A stretch of DNA of 64,000 bases from Fibrobacter sp. (lineage in GTDB: Bacteria; Fibrobacterota; Fibrobacteria; Fibrobacterales; Fibrobacteraceae): contig JAFXRC010000003.1 of NCBI GenBank assembly GCA_017526585.1, forward strand, positions 1 to 64,000, given 5' to 3'. The notes beneath the pieces were generated by a model. That model was not told the origin of the DNA. It saw nothing but the letters and a program-made list of their open reading frames with translations, and did no database searches. Of this stretch, positions 49,321 through 59,715 are shown in pieces; position 1 is the first letter of the stretch; each line of letters opens with the position of its first letter. The translations under genes were made by a program, and so were the position numbers.

Positions 49321-52194
49321 TTACTTTGTCACAATCACGCGATTTGCAAACAGCACCTTCTTGCCATTATCGACGCGGACAAAGTAACTTCCCTTCGCCT
49401 TCACAAGTTCCTTGAGCGAAACCGATGTAGAGCTGCTGTAATAGCGGCTAGAAATCTTCTTGCCCTTCATGTCGAACACGCTAACTCGGGCAACGGTTGC
49501 ATTCAAGTGCAGTTCCAGGTTTCCGTTCGCATAGGTTACCGAGGCCGAAGCTATCGCCTTTGCAGACGGAGCAACCTTTGTCGTGCCATCGGAATTGGAT
49601 GTCCCCATTTCCCAATTGCTCGGCACGCGGGCAGCAATGCCGCGGCCCGCCGTACTCATGTACACAACGCCATAGGTGTTCATATCGCCCATCACGAATT
49701 CGCCGTTTGCAAGGCCGCCGTATTCGTGACCGTCGTCATTCACGCGAGTCCAGGTTTTACCCTTGTCATCGGAGCCGAACACGCCCGTTACCTTACCGAC
49801 CGTTGCAAAGACATAAATTGCCGGATAGCCGCCCTTTTCCTTGGGGGCACCGTAGCCCACCGCTTCGCAGTAGCCGACTCCTTCAACCGTAGCCCAAGTG
49901 GCACCGCCATCGGTCGAATGCAAGAGCTTTCCACTAGCGGGCGTACCATTCGACGGATCCTGAATCGCCACCGGAAGCCACAAGTCACCTTCGTAACCCG
50001 GAATGGCACGGAACTTCTTGAACGCGCTTTCGCCCGGCGTACTGACAGCCTTGAAGCTTGCGCCCGCATCGGAACTCTTGTAGAACTTGCCGTCCGCCTT
50101 GGTGTAGGCGTAGAACACGTCGTCGTTTTCAGGGTCGCCCACCACGTAGGCCGTGTTGTCGATACCCGTTACCTTTTCCCAGGTCGTGCCGTTGTAATTG
50201 CGGTAGACATCGGTCGTTCCTTCCATCGGAACCCAGATGGTATAAGTACCTTTTGCCGAAAGAGCCACCGTACCCTTGGCAGCGTTCTTGTCAGGTCCTG
50301 TATAAGTTTCGACCGTCCATGTCTTACCCGAATCAAGAGAATACTGTACCGGAGCGATGGGAATGTCATTGTACTGGCCCTCGTAGGCGCGCTTGTCAGC
50401 CACCTTTGCAAGCTTACCGCTCTTGGGAGCGTAAGCGAGGCCCTGCGTCGTGCCCAGCGATACATTAGAGCCGCCCACATTCGTCTGATGCCTAAAGGCG
50501 GGGAATTTCGCGATGTCGTCGTGACGGAATCCGTCGTAGTCACCGATAATCGAAATCATCGGGCCGCCCGGAATGCTCACTACTTCAAAGGGAACCGTTT
50601 CTTCGACACCCTGCGCCGAGAAATGCCACACCTGGTTCATGGTGAGCTGCGGTTCTTCCCAGGAGTTTTCCGCTTCCTTGTACACATAGTCGCTCAAGTT
50701 ATCGCAGCGGAATATACCGTTACCCGAAGTCACAAAGACGCGGTTGTTGTCGAATGGATCCATGGCAACGCTACCGGACCAGTGAATAGAACCGTTATGC
50801 ATCCAGCCTACGCCATTGGCATCCATCTGCTGGGTAGTCGGATACACGCCGCCTTCCATCCAGTAATACTTGAAGCTTGCAATCCAGGTTTTTCCGCCGT
50901 CGGTCGTGTGGTAAATGTTGCTCCCCCACTGGTCGCTCCACTTGCCGCTGGTGTCGCTTGTCGCCGTGTACCAGAACTGCGGGCCACGATAGCCTTCGGT
51001 CGTCACCACCATTTCGTTTGCATTTTTCGGATTGATGGCTATGCCACCATAAGGGGCAATGTAGGGGTAATATTCTTCGCAAGTCTTGCCGGTGCCGCCT
51101 GCGGCTTCGCAGTCGACCATACCTTTCACGTCCACTTTGTCGTACTTGGCGTCACCGCCTTCGTCCAGGAAGTTTTCCGGAGAAACGTCGGACCAAGTCG
51201 CCGACGCCACATCAAGCTGCAGCACCGCACCGCGACCAAAACCGTCGTAGATCATGCCCCAGCCTTCGTCCCACATCATGGAATGCGGGCCTGCGCCGTC
51301 GGCAAAGGTCACCGTCATCGTCTTCCCGTCGCCCGAAATCACCGCACGCTGCGGCATCAGGCGCACAATGCTCCCGCCGGCCGTGCTGCGCAATTTGTCA
51401 GGAATCGGGAGCGCCTTCCAGCTTGCACCGCCGTCGGTCGAAGTGAACACGTTTTCAAACGTGCCCTTGGCCGTCGTCCCTTCGCGCAAGAATCCGGCGT
51501 ACATCACCTTCGAGCTTCCCGGAGCATACTGCACAAAGCTGAACCCTGAACCATTCCAAGTCGTATCGCTCCCAGCGGCCTTGGTCCATGCATCCACATG
51601 GCTCCAGTTCGAGCCATTGTCCGTCGATTTCCAGAGGCCCTTATTCTTGGAGCCATAGAACATAATCTTCGAATCGTTCGGGTCGACCGCCAAGGCCTCA
51701 CCGTTTCCGCGGCCCATGCCGTTGCCATGCGCACCGAAACGCGCCACCTTCGTCCCCTTGGTTCCGTCTTCGTCCCAGGTGTAAAGCACCGTCCAAGACT
51801 CACCCTTGTCGCTACTGCGGAGGAATGCCGTGCGGCCGTTGTTCCAGTAGCTGGTTCCTGCCATCATGTAAACTACGCCCGATTCCTGCGGGTCAACGGC
51901 AATGGCTTCAATTCCCAAAAGACCGCGCTCGGAAACATCGACCCAGTCCATCATCGATTCCCAGCGCTCCGTCGATTCGTTCCAGCGGTACGCGCCGCCC
52001 ACGTCGGTGCGGGCGTAGAACAATCCCTTGTCTATAGGAGATGCAATCACAGCGGAGACGAATCCGCCCCCGCCCATGCTCACGTTGCTCCAGCTGAAAT
52101 CAGCCGCCTTTTCGGCAGCATAAACGGCTGTCGCCTGTATGCCGACAAAAGCGGCCAGGCTAAGTCCAAAGGCACCAAACAATCCTTTTTTCAT
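49321..52194 (-). CDS. GH74-family xyloglucanase with T9SS-type C-terminal domain
   Basis: 957 aa counted from the ATG at 52194 (a frame to 52215 adds 7 residues). Signal peptide MKKGLFGAFGLSLAAFVG...VYAA. Two seven-bladed propellers of GH74 type carry Asp-box-like repeats (SSDKGESW, STDNGSNW, TTDGGKTW, STDGGATW). The catalytic Asp pair is in FYARTDVGGAYRW and in SGSVAMDPFDNNRVF. The last about 70 residues (VSVFDMKGKKISS...GSYFVRVDNGKKVLFANRVIVTK) look like a type IX secretion sorting domain. It hydrolyses the beta-1,4-glucan backbone of xyloglucan, suiting a plant-fibre degrader. Confidence 0.92.
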   Translation of the reverse strand: MKKGLFGAFGLSLAAFVGIQATAVYAAEKAADFSWSNVSMGGGGFVSAVIASPIDKGLFYARTDVGGAYRWNESTERWESMMDWVDVSERGLLGIEAIAVDPQESGVVYMMAGTSYWNNGRTAFLRSSDKGESWTVLYTWDEDGTKGTKVARFGAHGNGMGRGNGEALAVDPNDSKIMFYGSKNKGLWKSTDNGSNWSHVDAWTKAAGSDTTWNGSGFSFVQYAPGSSKVMYAGFLREGTTAKGTFENVFTSTDGGASWKALPIPDKLRSTAGGSIVRLMPQRAVISGDGKTMTVTFADGAGPHSMMWDEGWGMIYDGFGRGAVLQLDVASATWSDVSPENFLDEGGDAKYDKVDVKGMVDCEAAGGTGKTCEEYYPYIAPYGGIAINPKNANEMVVTTEGYRGPQFWYTATSDTSGKWSDQWGSNIYHTTDGGKTWIASFKYYWMEGGVYPTTQQMDANGVGWMHNGSIHWSGSVAMDPFDNNRVFVTSGNGIFRCDNLSDYVYKEAENSWEEPQLTMNQVWHFSAQGVEETVPFEVVSIPGGPMISIIGDYDGFRHDDIAKFPAFRHQTNVGGSNVSLGTTQGLAYAPKSGKLAKVADKRAYEGQYNDIPIAPVQYSLDSGKTWTVETYTGPDKNAAKGTVALSAKGTYTIWVPMEGTTDVYRNYNGTTWEKVTGIDNTAYVVGDPENDDVFYAYTKADGKFYKSSDAGASFKAVSTPGESAFKKFRAIPGYEGDLWLPVAIQDPSNGTPASGKLLHSTDGGATWATVEGVGYCEAVGYGAPKEKGGYPAIYVFATVGKVTGVFGSDDKGKTWTRVNDDGHEYGGLANGEFVMGDMNTYGVVYMSTAGRGIAARVPSNWEMGTSNSDGTTKVAPSAKAIASASVTYANGNLELHLNATVARVSVFDMKGKKISSRYYSSSTSVSLKELVKAKGSYFVRVDNGKKVLFANRVIVTK

Positions 52195-52355
52195 AAATTC
52201 ATCCCTATACAACAACGAGCAACAGGCCCTTGTTTCCTACTCAAAAATATAATTCAGGGGCAAAAAAAAAGCAAAAAAAAGGCATCCGCTGAATTTTTCC
52301 GTTTTGAACATTTCAACACCCAACAACCATTTTGGGAGCAAAAATCCCATAAAAA

Positions 52356-52390
52356 CCAAAAAGTCCCGCTCATCGAGCGGGACTTTTTAT
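52356..52390 (-). terminator. Terminator after the giant Ig-like gene
   Basis: AAGTCCCGCTC and GAGCGGGACTT with an ATC loop. T-runs on both sides make it bidirectional. It separates the giant gene from the GH74 promoter region. Confidence 0.9.
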
Positions 52391-52443
52391 TTAAACGCTA
52401 ATTCAAAATTCGAAGAATAAGCGAGCAAGAGCTCGGCCACTTA

Positions 52444-55400
52444 TTAGCGGCGCTTGCCCTTCTTGCGCTTACCCTTCGCCGGGGCCTTTTCTTCTTCCTT
52501 CGGCTCTTCCTTCTTCGGTTCAGCCTTCTTTTCACCGCCGCGGAGGTCCTTCATCTTGAAGGAGACGTTGATTTCGGCAGTCGTCACCTGAGAAGAGAGT
52601 CCACCCGGATCCTTCACCTTGAAGCTGAACTCATCGAGGCCGCTGAAGCCCTTGTTCGGCATGTAGGTGAAGGAACCATCGCGTTCATTCAGGTTGATCT
52701 TACCGTTGCGCGGCTTCTGGACGAGCTGCACAGACACCGGCTTTTCGCCATCGGCATCCGTCACGCCGGACATCAAGCCTTCGGAAGCGCTAACCTTAAG
52801 TTCTTCGCCTTCCTGGGTCATGTAAGTCTGGGCGCTTGCAACCGGCGGGTCATTCACAGCAATCACCGTGAACAGAGCCGTCTTGGAAGCCTTTGCACCT
52901 TCAGGGTCGGTCACCGTGAACGTAATGCGTTCCGGCTTGCCAGCCCAGTTCGGGTGCGGCTGGGCAACCGTGGCGGTCTTCTTGTTCTTGTCGTACTTCA
53001 CGGTCAGGAACTTGTTTCCGGTGAAGCTCCACTTGAGTTCATCGAAACGGTGGTCCTTATCGCGGGCAAACTGGTCAAGCTTGATGACTGCAACGACACC
53101 ATTGTTATCGTCTTCCTTAATCGTGTAGTCCTGAATGTCGCGCATAATCGGAGCAGCGTTCACATGCTTCACAGTGAACTTCACCATGGCCTTGTCAGAA
53201 GCACCAGCCGGGTCCTTAGCGGTAAAGATCAAGGTTTCTTCACCAAACCAGTCAGCCTTCTTCGGCTTCACGATAGCTTCGCGGCTTCCATTAATCTGCA
53301 CAGCAAGATTCTTGGCACCGGCAGCAGCCCATCTAATTTCGGCATTCTTGTGATCCGGGTCAGAAACATACTGGTCGAGCTTGATCGGCTTGAAGGTAGA
53401 GCCCTGCAGGGTTTCCTGGTCAGGAATCTTCTTCACGACCGGCGGGTCGTTCACGGGCTTCACTGTGAACTTCACAGGAACAGAAGCCTTTTCGCCAGCC
53501 GGGTCGAACACATTCACCGTCACGGTTTCGGTACCGTTCCAGTACGGGTTCGGAGTTTCGGCCTGGAGCAAGCCCTTTTCGTTAATCATGAAGTTAATTT
53601 CATGCTTCACAGCCGGACCAGAAGCGTTCTTACCCTTCTTGCCCTTCACATTCGGAACTTCGTTGTCGAGAGTCCAGGTGAGTTCTTCGAGCTTGTTATC
53701 CGGGTCATTCACCATCTTGCTGAAGTCAACCGGAGCAAAAGCCTTCTTTTCGTCGATGACGAACGGCTGCACCGGCTTGAGGGTCGGCGGGTCATTCACC
53801 GGAGTGACTTCGAAGGTCGCCTTAGCGGAGGCAGAAGCACCAGCGATATCCTTCACGGTGAAGGTCAGGGTTTCCTTACCGAACCAGTTCGGATTCGGAG
53901 TCAGAATCTGAGCACGAGAACCCTTGATATCAACCTTGAGGTCCTTGTTACCTGTAACAGTCCAGTGGAGTTCATTGGGCTTGTTATCCGGGTCTTCTGC
54001 AGCCTTGGAGAGGTCGACAATTTCGAACTTTTCCTTTTCCTTGATCTTCTGACCAGCAATATGCTTGATGACCGGAGGATCGTTCACTGGAACCACTTCG
54101 TAGGTAATCTGCTGAGTAGCACGGGCGCCTTCCGGGTCGTACACGTCAATCTTGATCTTTTCAGTACCACTCCAGAACTTATCCGGAGTAGAAACGATGA
54201 GTTCCTTCTTGGCATTGACCGACGCCTTGAGGGCACGCGGCTGAGCCACTTCAATCTTCAGAGAGTTGAACGAATGATCCGGATCAGAGATGAACTGAGA
54301 CAGATCAAGCGGCTTGAAATGTTCCTTTTCCTGGATGCTCTGGATAGCAATCGGCTTGATTTCCGGAGCGTCGTTCACGGATTCCACCTTGAAGTTCACC
54401 GTCTTGGAGTCGCTAGCGCCTTCGGGGTCCTTCACGGTGAAGGTCACGTTGCGTTCGCCATTCCAGTACTTATTAGCAATCTTCACGCGGGCAATGTTCT
54501 TGCTGTCGATTTCCACCTGGAATTCGTCAACCGGAGCCGGAGCAGGCTCTTCAGCCACTTCTTCCTTGGCACCCTTCTTGCCCTTCTTACCAGCCTTCTT
54601 AGCCGGCTTCTTGGCAGCCTTTGCCGGAGCAGCACCGACCTTGTCCACCTTCACGGTCCAGACAAGTTCAGAAAGCTTGTGGTCGGGGTCGTGCACAAAC
54701 TTATTCAGGTCAATTTCCTTGAACGTGCCCTTTTCCTTGATCTTCTGGTCAGGAATGTTCTTGAGCACCGGAGCGTCGTTCACGGAGGTGATTTCGAAGG
54801 TCACCGTCTGAGAGTTTTCGGCACCATCCGGGTCCTTCACGATGAGGACCATCGTTTCAGGAGCACACCAGAAATTCTTGTCCGGGGCGGTCACAGTAAG
54901 CACGCGGCTCGGAGAAATTTCAGCCTTGAGCTGCTTGTTGCCGGTCACCTTCCAAGTAAGTTCGCTCGGCTTGTTATCCGGGTCCTTCACATATTCGTCA
55001 AGCTTAATCTGCTTGAAGAGTTCCTTTTCCTTAATCTTCTGGTCAGGAACCTTCTTGGCAATGACCGGAGCGTCGTTCACGCGGGTCACTTCGAAGAGCA
55101 TCTTGTGATGTGCAGAAGCGCCTTCCGGGTCGGTCACCGTGAAGGTCACGGTTTCCTTGCCGTTCCACTGCGGATCCGGAACAGCCACCTGGACGGTGTT
55201 GTCCTTACGCATATTCACCTTCAGGAACTTGTTACCAGACACGCTCCACTTGAGCTGAGCAGCCTTGTGGTCGGGGTCTGTAGCAAGGTTAGAAAGATCG
55301 ATGGTCCTGAACACGCCGTTTTCGCGGATGGTCTCGCCCTTCGGAGCGTTCGAAGAAATAACCGGCGGGTCATTGATAGAACGCACTTCGTAATGAGCAG

Positions 55401-58400
55401 TCTTGGATGCCTTGGCACCTTCAGGGTCGGTCACCGTGAAGGTAATGTCGGCAGCACCATTCCAGTACTTGTTCGGAATCACAATCGTAGCAACGTGGTT
55501 GTTGTCCACCTTAACGCTCAGGCCATCCTTAGAAGACGGAGCCGGTTCGGCAGAGCCCTTCTTGCCCTTAGCAGGAGCAGCGGCAGACTTAGCCTTCACG
55601 TCGAAGCTCCACTTGAGTTCGCTATTCTTGTGATCCGGGTCCTTAACGAGGTCATCGAGCTTAATCTGCTGGAACTGCTTCTTTTCGTCGATGGACTGAT
55701 CCTTGAGTTCGCGCACGAACTGCGGAGCGTCGTTCACCGATTCCACCGTGAAGGTCACGGAACGGCTATCGGAAGCGCCTTCCGGGTCGGTCACCGTGAA
55801 CTTGATAGTTTCGGCACCGTGCCAGTTCGGGTTCGGAGTCATCACGGAAACATTGTGGCTAGCATCCATGGCGACCTTGAGTTCCTTGGCGCCTTCGATC
55901 TTCCACTTGAGCTTGTTCTTCGGATGGTCGAGGTCTTCGACAAAGTTGTCGAGAGCGATCGACTTGAAGCTACCCTTTTCCTTGATGGTCTGGCTAGCAA
56001 TATCCTTCATGACCGGAGGATCGTTGATGGACTGCACTGCGAATGCGGCCGTAGCCTTAGCAGAAGCGCCTTCCGGGTCCGTCACCGTGAAGGTGATCTT
56101 CTCGTTGCCGTTCCAGAGAGGGTTCGGAGCCTTGATGGACACTTCGCCGTCCTTGCCAATATTCACCTTCAGGTCCTTGTTGCCACTCACTTCAATCTTG
56201 AGCTTTTCGTAGGCATGGTCAGGATCCTTGATGAGCTGCTTCAGGTTGAAGGACTTGAATTCTTCCTTTTCCTTGACAGTCTGGTCATTGATCTTGCCAA
56301 TCGTCGGGGCATCGTTCACGGACTGCACCGTGAAGGTTGCCGTGCAAGAAGCCTTGCCGCCATCCGGGTCTTCCACCTTGAAGGTGATTTCTTCGGAGCC
56401 GTTCCAGAACTTGTCCGGAATCACGACCTTGGCCATGCGCTGACCGTCGACAGTCACCTTGAGCTGCGGAGTGTAACCCTTCGGGGCACCCTTCGCCGGC
56501 TTCACATCAAAGCTCCAGGAGAGCTGTTCAGGCTTGTGGTCGGCATCCTTTACGATGTCGTTCAGGTTGATGATTGCAAATTCACGCTTTTCGGGGATGC
56601 TCTGATCCTTGATCGGCTTCACGAATTCCGGCAGGTCGTTCACGGATTCTACCGTAAACTTCACCGTACGCTTATCAGAAGCGCCTTCCGGGTCCGTCAC
56701 CGTAAAGGTGATGTCTTCAGAACCGTTCCAGTACTTGTTCGGAGCCGTAACCGTAGCCACATGCTTCGGGTCAATCACGACCTTGAGCTGCTTGTTACCG
56801 GAAACGGTCCACTTGAGCTTAGACTGTTCGTGGTCTTCGTCGCTTGCATACTTGTCAAGTTCGATAGGCTTGAATTCGGACTTTTCCTTGATAGTCTGGT
56901 TAGCAATGTCCTTCATGACCGGAGGATCGTTGATGGACTTCACCGTGAACACGGCATCGGACTTTGCCGAAGCGCCTTCCGGATCGGTCACCGTGAAGGT
57001 CACCTTTTCAGAACCATTCCAATTCTTTGCCGGCATCTTGATGGTTGCAATACCATCCTTCGAAATATCAATCTTCAGCTGCTTGTTGCCAGAAACAGTC
57101 CACTTCAAATCCTTAAAGGCGTGGTCGGGATCAGAGGCAAATTCAGTGAGGTTAATCTGGGCAAATTCATGCTTTTCTTCAATCATCTGATCCGGAATCT
57201 TCTTGAGCACCGGCACATCGTTCACAGACTGCACCGTGAAGAGAGCCTTAGAAGAAGCCTTAGCACCTTCGGGGTCCGTAACCGTGAAGGTAATTTCGGC
57301 AGCACCGTTCCAGAACTTATTCGGGATCTTGATGTTCGCCACATGCTGGGCATCGATTTCTACAGAGAGTTCACCATCCTTGCTACCCTTAGTCGTCGGC
57401 TTAACATCAACCGTGAACTGGAGATCAGAAAGCTTGTTGTCGAGGTCGCGAACCATTTCGCCAAGCTTAATCGGATTAAACTGAGCCTTTTCCTTGATGG
57501 TCTGCGGAGCAACCTGCTTCGTGAATTCCGGCACGTCGTTCACGGATTCGACCGTGTAAGCGACAGAGCGTTCGTCAGTTGCGCCTTCCGGGTCGGTCAC
57601 CTTGATGGTGAGCGTTTCAGAACCGTTCCACTGCGGAGAAGGCGGAGTCACCTTCATCACGCGGTTGCCGTCAACAGTGACCTTGAGTTCGCGGTTGCCC
57701 GTCACGGTCCACTTCAGTTTACCCTTTTCGTGGTCCAAATCTTCCACATACTTGTCAAGTTCAACAGGCTTGAATTCGCCCTTTTCCTTGATGTTCTGTT
57801 CGGGGATGTCCTTCATGGTCGGAGGGTCGTTAATGGACTTGATAGAAAGCTTCATTTGGGTAGAAGCCTTACCACCTTCGGGGTCTGTAGCCGTAAAGGT
57901 AAGGGTTTCAGAACCGTTCCAGAGTTCGCTCGGTGTCTTGAAAGTAACTTCGCGGGTCTTGTTATTCAGGTTGACCTTGATGTCCTTGTTACCCGTGATG
58001 TCGATCTTCAACTGGGAGAGATCGTGGTCGGCATCAGAGAGGTAATCGTCGAGCATCACAGATGCAAATTCGTTCTTTTCTTCGATAGCCTGGTCCGGAA
58101 TCTTCTTGAACACAGGCAGGTCGTTGATGGACTTCACCGTGAAGGTCACCGGCTGCTTCACCGAGGCGCCTTCCGGGTCAGACACCGTGAAGGTCACGAC
58201 AGCAGAGCCGTTCCAGCTCGGGTCCGGAATTTCGATAGAAGCAACATGGTCATCACCGATGTTTACAGACAAAGTACCGGACTGCGGTTCCTTGCCCTGG
58301 TGCTTCACGTCGGCTTCCCAGGAGAGTTCAGAATTCTTGTGGTCAGCATCCTTCACATATTCGTCGAGCTTGATCTTAGCGAAGGTCTTCTTTTCGTCGA

Positions 58401-59715
58401 TAGTCTGGTTCGGAATCTGCTTCACGAGCTGCGGAACGTCGTTCACGGAGTTCACCGTGAAGCTGTTCTCGGATTCGGCGCAAGCACCGGCCGGGTCGCA
58501 GACCTTGAACTTGATGGATTCAGAGCCGTTCCACATCTTGGACGGAATCTTGATGGTGGCGGTCTTGCCGGCAATGTTTACAGCAAGATCCTTGTTGCCA
58601 GAAACAGTCCACTTAAGTTGTTCGAAAGGATGGTCGGGATCCTTGACCAGCTTGTCCAGTTCGATAGGCTTGAATTCCTGCTTTTCATCGATGGTCTGGT
58701 CTTGGACTTCCTGAACGAACTCAGGAGCGTCGTTGATGGACTTCACCGTGAACTTGGCGGTCGTCTTGGCGGACGCACCGGCAGGGTCGGTCACCGTGAA
58801 GGTCACGGTTTCAGAGCCATTCCAGAATTCGTTCGGGATCTTGATATTTGCAGAACCATACTTGTCGATGTCGAACTTCAGGTCCTTGTTGCCCGAAATG
58901 CTCCACTTGAGCTTCATGACATCGTCATCCACGTCGGCAACGAAATCAGTGAGGCTAATGGATTCAAATTCGTTCTTTTCTTCGATGGTCTGGTCAGGAA
59001 TCTTCTGCAGCACCGGAGCATCGTTGATCGGCTTCACAACAAAGTTTGCCGTCTTGGAATCAGAGGCGTATTCACCGTCGGTCGCCGTAAACTTGATCTT
59101 TGCAGCGCCATACCAGTTCTGGTCAGGAATAATCACCGTCGCCACGCGGTTCGGGTCGATTTCCACATTCAGGTCGCCTTCAGCCTGGTCCTTGCCCACC
59201 GGAGAGATATCAAATTCCCACAGAATCTGGTTCTTCGGATGGTCCGGGTCGGTCACATAATCATCGAGCTTGATTTTTGCGAAAGTCTTACCTTCATCAA
59301 CGGTCTGGTCCGGAATCTGCTTCACTTCGGGAGGATTGTTCACAGATTCCACATTGAAGTTCACCGTTTCAGAACCCGAAGCCCCCTTGGAGTCCGTCGC
59401 GATAAAGGTGATGTCTTCGGCACCGTTCCAATACGGCCCCGGAATTTCAATCGTCGCTACGCGATCCGGAGAAATAGAAACCTTGAGCTGCTTGTTGCCG
59501 GATACGGACCACTTGATTTTCTCGGGTTTGTCCAAATCATCGGTAACATACTTGTCCAACTTAATCGGAGCGAATTTTTTGCCTTCATCAATGGATTCAC
59601 CAGGAATACCCATCACGGACGGCGGAGTATTTTCAGCCTCCTGAGCAACACCCATAGATGCAAGCAATCCAGCAGACGCCATTAGGGCTGCTACAGACCA
59701 ATTTTTTCGTTTCAT
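52444..59715 (-). CDS. Giant tandem Ig/cadherin-like repeat protein (23 domains)
   Basis: 2423 aa. A signal peptide (about 1-24, ending GVAQ) is followed by 23 domains of about 95-125 residues. Each begins at an (I/V)N(D)xP junction and has PDQTIxEKxxF, DPDHxxxxLKW, SGNKxLKV, WNGSExITFTVTDPEGAS and FTVxSVND in order. The last domain (from VNDPPVASAQTYMTQEGEEL) is of the tandem-95 cadherin type. Counting from zero, domains 1, 4, 7, 10, 13, 16 and 19 carry a longer insert, so the unit of duplication is three domains. The inserts of 13, 16 and 19 are Lys/Ala/Pro-rich. The protein ends KGKRKKGKRR without a T9SS or membrane anchor. Possibly a long surface or periplasmic fibre; ligand unknown. Confidence 0.85.
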   Translation of the reverse strand: MKRKNWSVAALMASAGLLASMGVAQEAENTPPSVMGIPGESIDEGKKFAPIKLDKYVTDDLDKPEKIKWSVSGNKQLKVSISPDRVATIEIPGPYWNGAEDITFIATDSKGASGSETVNFNVESVNNPPEVKQIPDQTVDEGKTFAKIKLDDYVTDPDHPKNQILWEFDISPVGKDQAEGDLNVEIDPNRVATVIIPDQNWYGAAKIKFTATDGEYASDSKTANFVVKPINDAPVLQKIPDQTIEEKNEFESISLTDFVADVDDDVMKLKWSISGNKDLKFDIDKYGSANIKIPNEFWNGSETVTFTVTDPAGASAKTTAKFTVKSINDAPEFVQEVQDQTIDEKQEFKPIELDKLVKDPDHPFEQLKWTVSGNKDLAVNIAGKTATIKIPSKMWNGSESIKFKVCDPAGACAESENSFTVNSVNDVPQLVKQIPNQTIDEKKTFAKIKLDEYVKDADHKNSELSWEADVKHQGKEPQSGTLSVNIGDDHVASIEIPDPSWNGSAVVTFTVSDPEGASVKQPVTFTVKSINDLPVFKKIPDQAIEEKNEFASVMLDDYLSDADHDLSQLKIDITGNKDIKVNLNNKTREVTFKTPSELWNGSETLTFTATDPEGGKASTQMKLSIKSINDPPTMKDIPEQNIKEKGEFKPVELDKYVEDLDHEKGKLKWTVTGNRELKVTVDGNRVMKVTPPSPQWNGSETLTIKVTDPEGATDERSVAYTVESVNDVPEFTKQVAPQTIKEKAQFNPIKLGEMVRDLDNKLSDLQFTVDVKPTTKGSKDGELSVEIDAQHVANIKIPNKFWNGAAEITFTVTDPEGAKASSKALFTVQSVNDVPVLKKIPDQMIEEKHEFAQINLTEFASDPDHAFKDLKWTVSGNKQLKIDISKDGIATIKMPAKNWNGSEKVTFTVTDPEGASAKSDAVFTVKSINDPPVMKDIANQTIKEKSEFKPIELDKYASDEDHEQSKLKWTVSGNKQLKVVIDPKHVATVTAPNKYWNGSEDITFTVTDPEGASDKRTVKFTVESVNDLPEFVKPIKDQSIPEKREFAIINLNDIVKDADHKPEQLSWSFDVKPAKGAPKGYTPQLKVTVDGQRMAKVVIPDKFWNGSEEITFKVEDPDGGKASCTATFTVQSVNDAPTIGKINDQTVKEKEEFKSFNLKQLIKDPDHAYEKLKIEVSGNKDLKVNIGKDGEVSIKAPNPLWNGNEKITFTVTDPEGASAKATAAFAVQSINDPPVMKDIASQTIKEKGSFKSIALDNFVEDLDHPKNKLKWKIEGAKELKVAMDASHNVSVMTPNPNWHGAETIKFTVTDPEGASDSRSVTFTVESVNDAPQFVRELKDQSIDEKKQFQQIKLDDLVKDPDHKNSELKWSFDVKAKSAAAPAKGKKGSAEPAPSSKDGLSVKVDNNHVATIVIPNKYWNGAADITFTVTDPEGAKASKTAHYEVRSINDPPVISSNAPKGETIRENGVFRTIDLSNLATDPDHKAAQLKWSVSGNKFLKVNMRKDNTVQVAVPDPQWNGKETVTFTVTDPEGASAHHKMLFEVTRVNDAPVIAKKVPDQKIKEKELFKQIKLDEYVKDPDNKPSELTWKVTGNKQLKAEISPSRVLTVTAPDKNFWCAPETMVLIVKDPDGAENSQTVTFEITSVNDAPVLKNIPDQKIKEKGTFKEIDLNKFVHDPDHKLSELVWTVKVDKVGAAPAKAAKKPAKKAGKKGKKGAKEEVAEEPAPAPVDEFQVEIDSKNIARVKIANKYWNGERNVTFTVKDPEGASDSKTVNFKVESVNDAPEIKPIAIQSIQEKEHFKPLDLSQFISDPDHSFNSLKIEVAQPRALKASVNAKKELIVSTPDKFWSGTEKIKIDVYDPEGARATQQITYEVVPVNDPPVIKHIAGQKIKEKEKFEIVDLSKAAEDPDNKPNELHWTVTGNKDLKVDIKGSRAQILTPNPNWFGKETLTFTVKDIAGASASAKATFEVTPVNDPPTLKPVQPFVIDEKKAFAPVDFSKMVNDPDNKLEELTWTLDNEVPNVKGKKGKNASGPAVKHEINFMINEKGLLQAETPNPYWNGTETVTVNVFDPAGEKASVPVKFTVKPVNDPPVVKKIPDQETLQGSTFKPIKLDQYVSDPDHKNAEIRWAAAGAKNLAVQINGSREAIVKPKKADWFGEETLIFTAKDPAGASDKAMVKFTVKHVNAAPIMRDIQDYTIKEDDNNGVVAVIKLDQFARDKDHRFDELKWSFTGNKFLTVKYDKNKKTATVAQPHPNWAGKPERITFTVTDPEGAKASKTALFTVIAVNDPPVASAQTYMTQEGEELKVSASEGLMSGVTDADGEKPVSVQLVQKPRNGKINLNERDGSFTYMPNKGFSGLDEFSFKVKDPGGLSSQVTTAEINVSFKMKDLRGGEKKAEPKKEEPKEEEKAPAKGKRKKGKRR

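Noticed and set aside
52954-59685. 2243-codon open frame on the plus strand
   Set aside because: It is the antisense of the tandem-repeat gene. Its length comes from codon bias and repetition (no sense TTA/CTA/TCA in that phase). The sense frame has a signal peptide and clear domains; the antisense protein has none.
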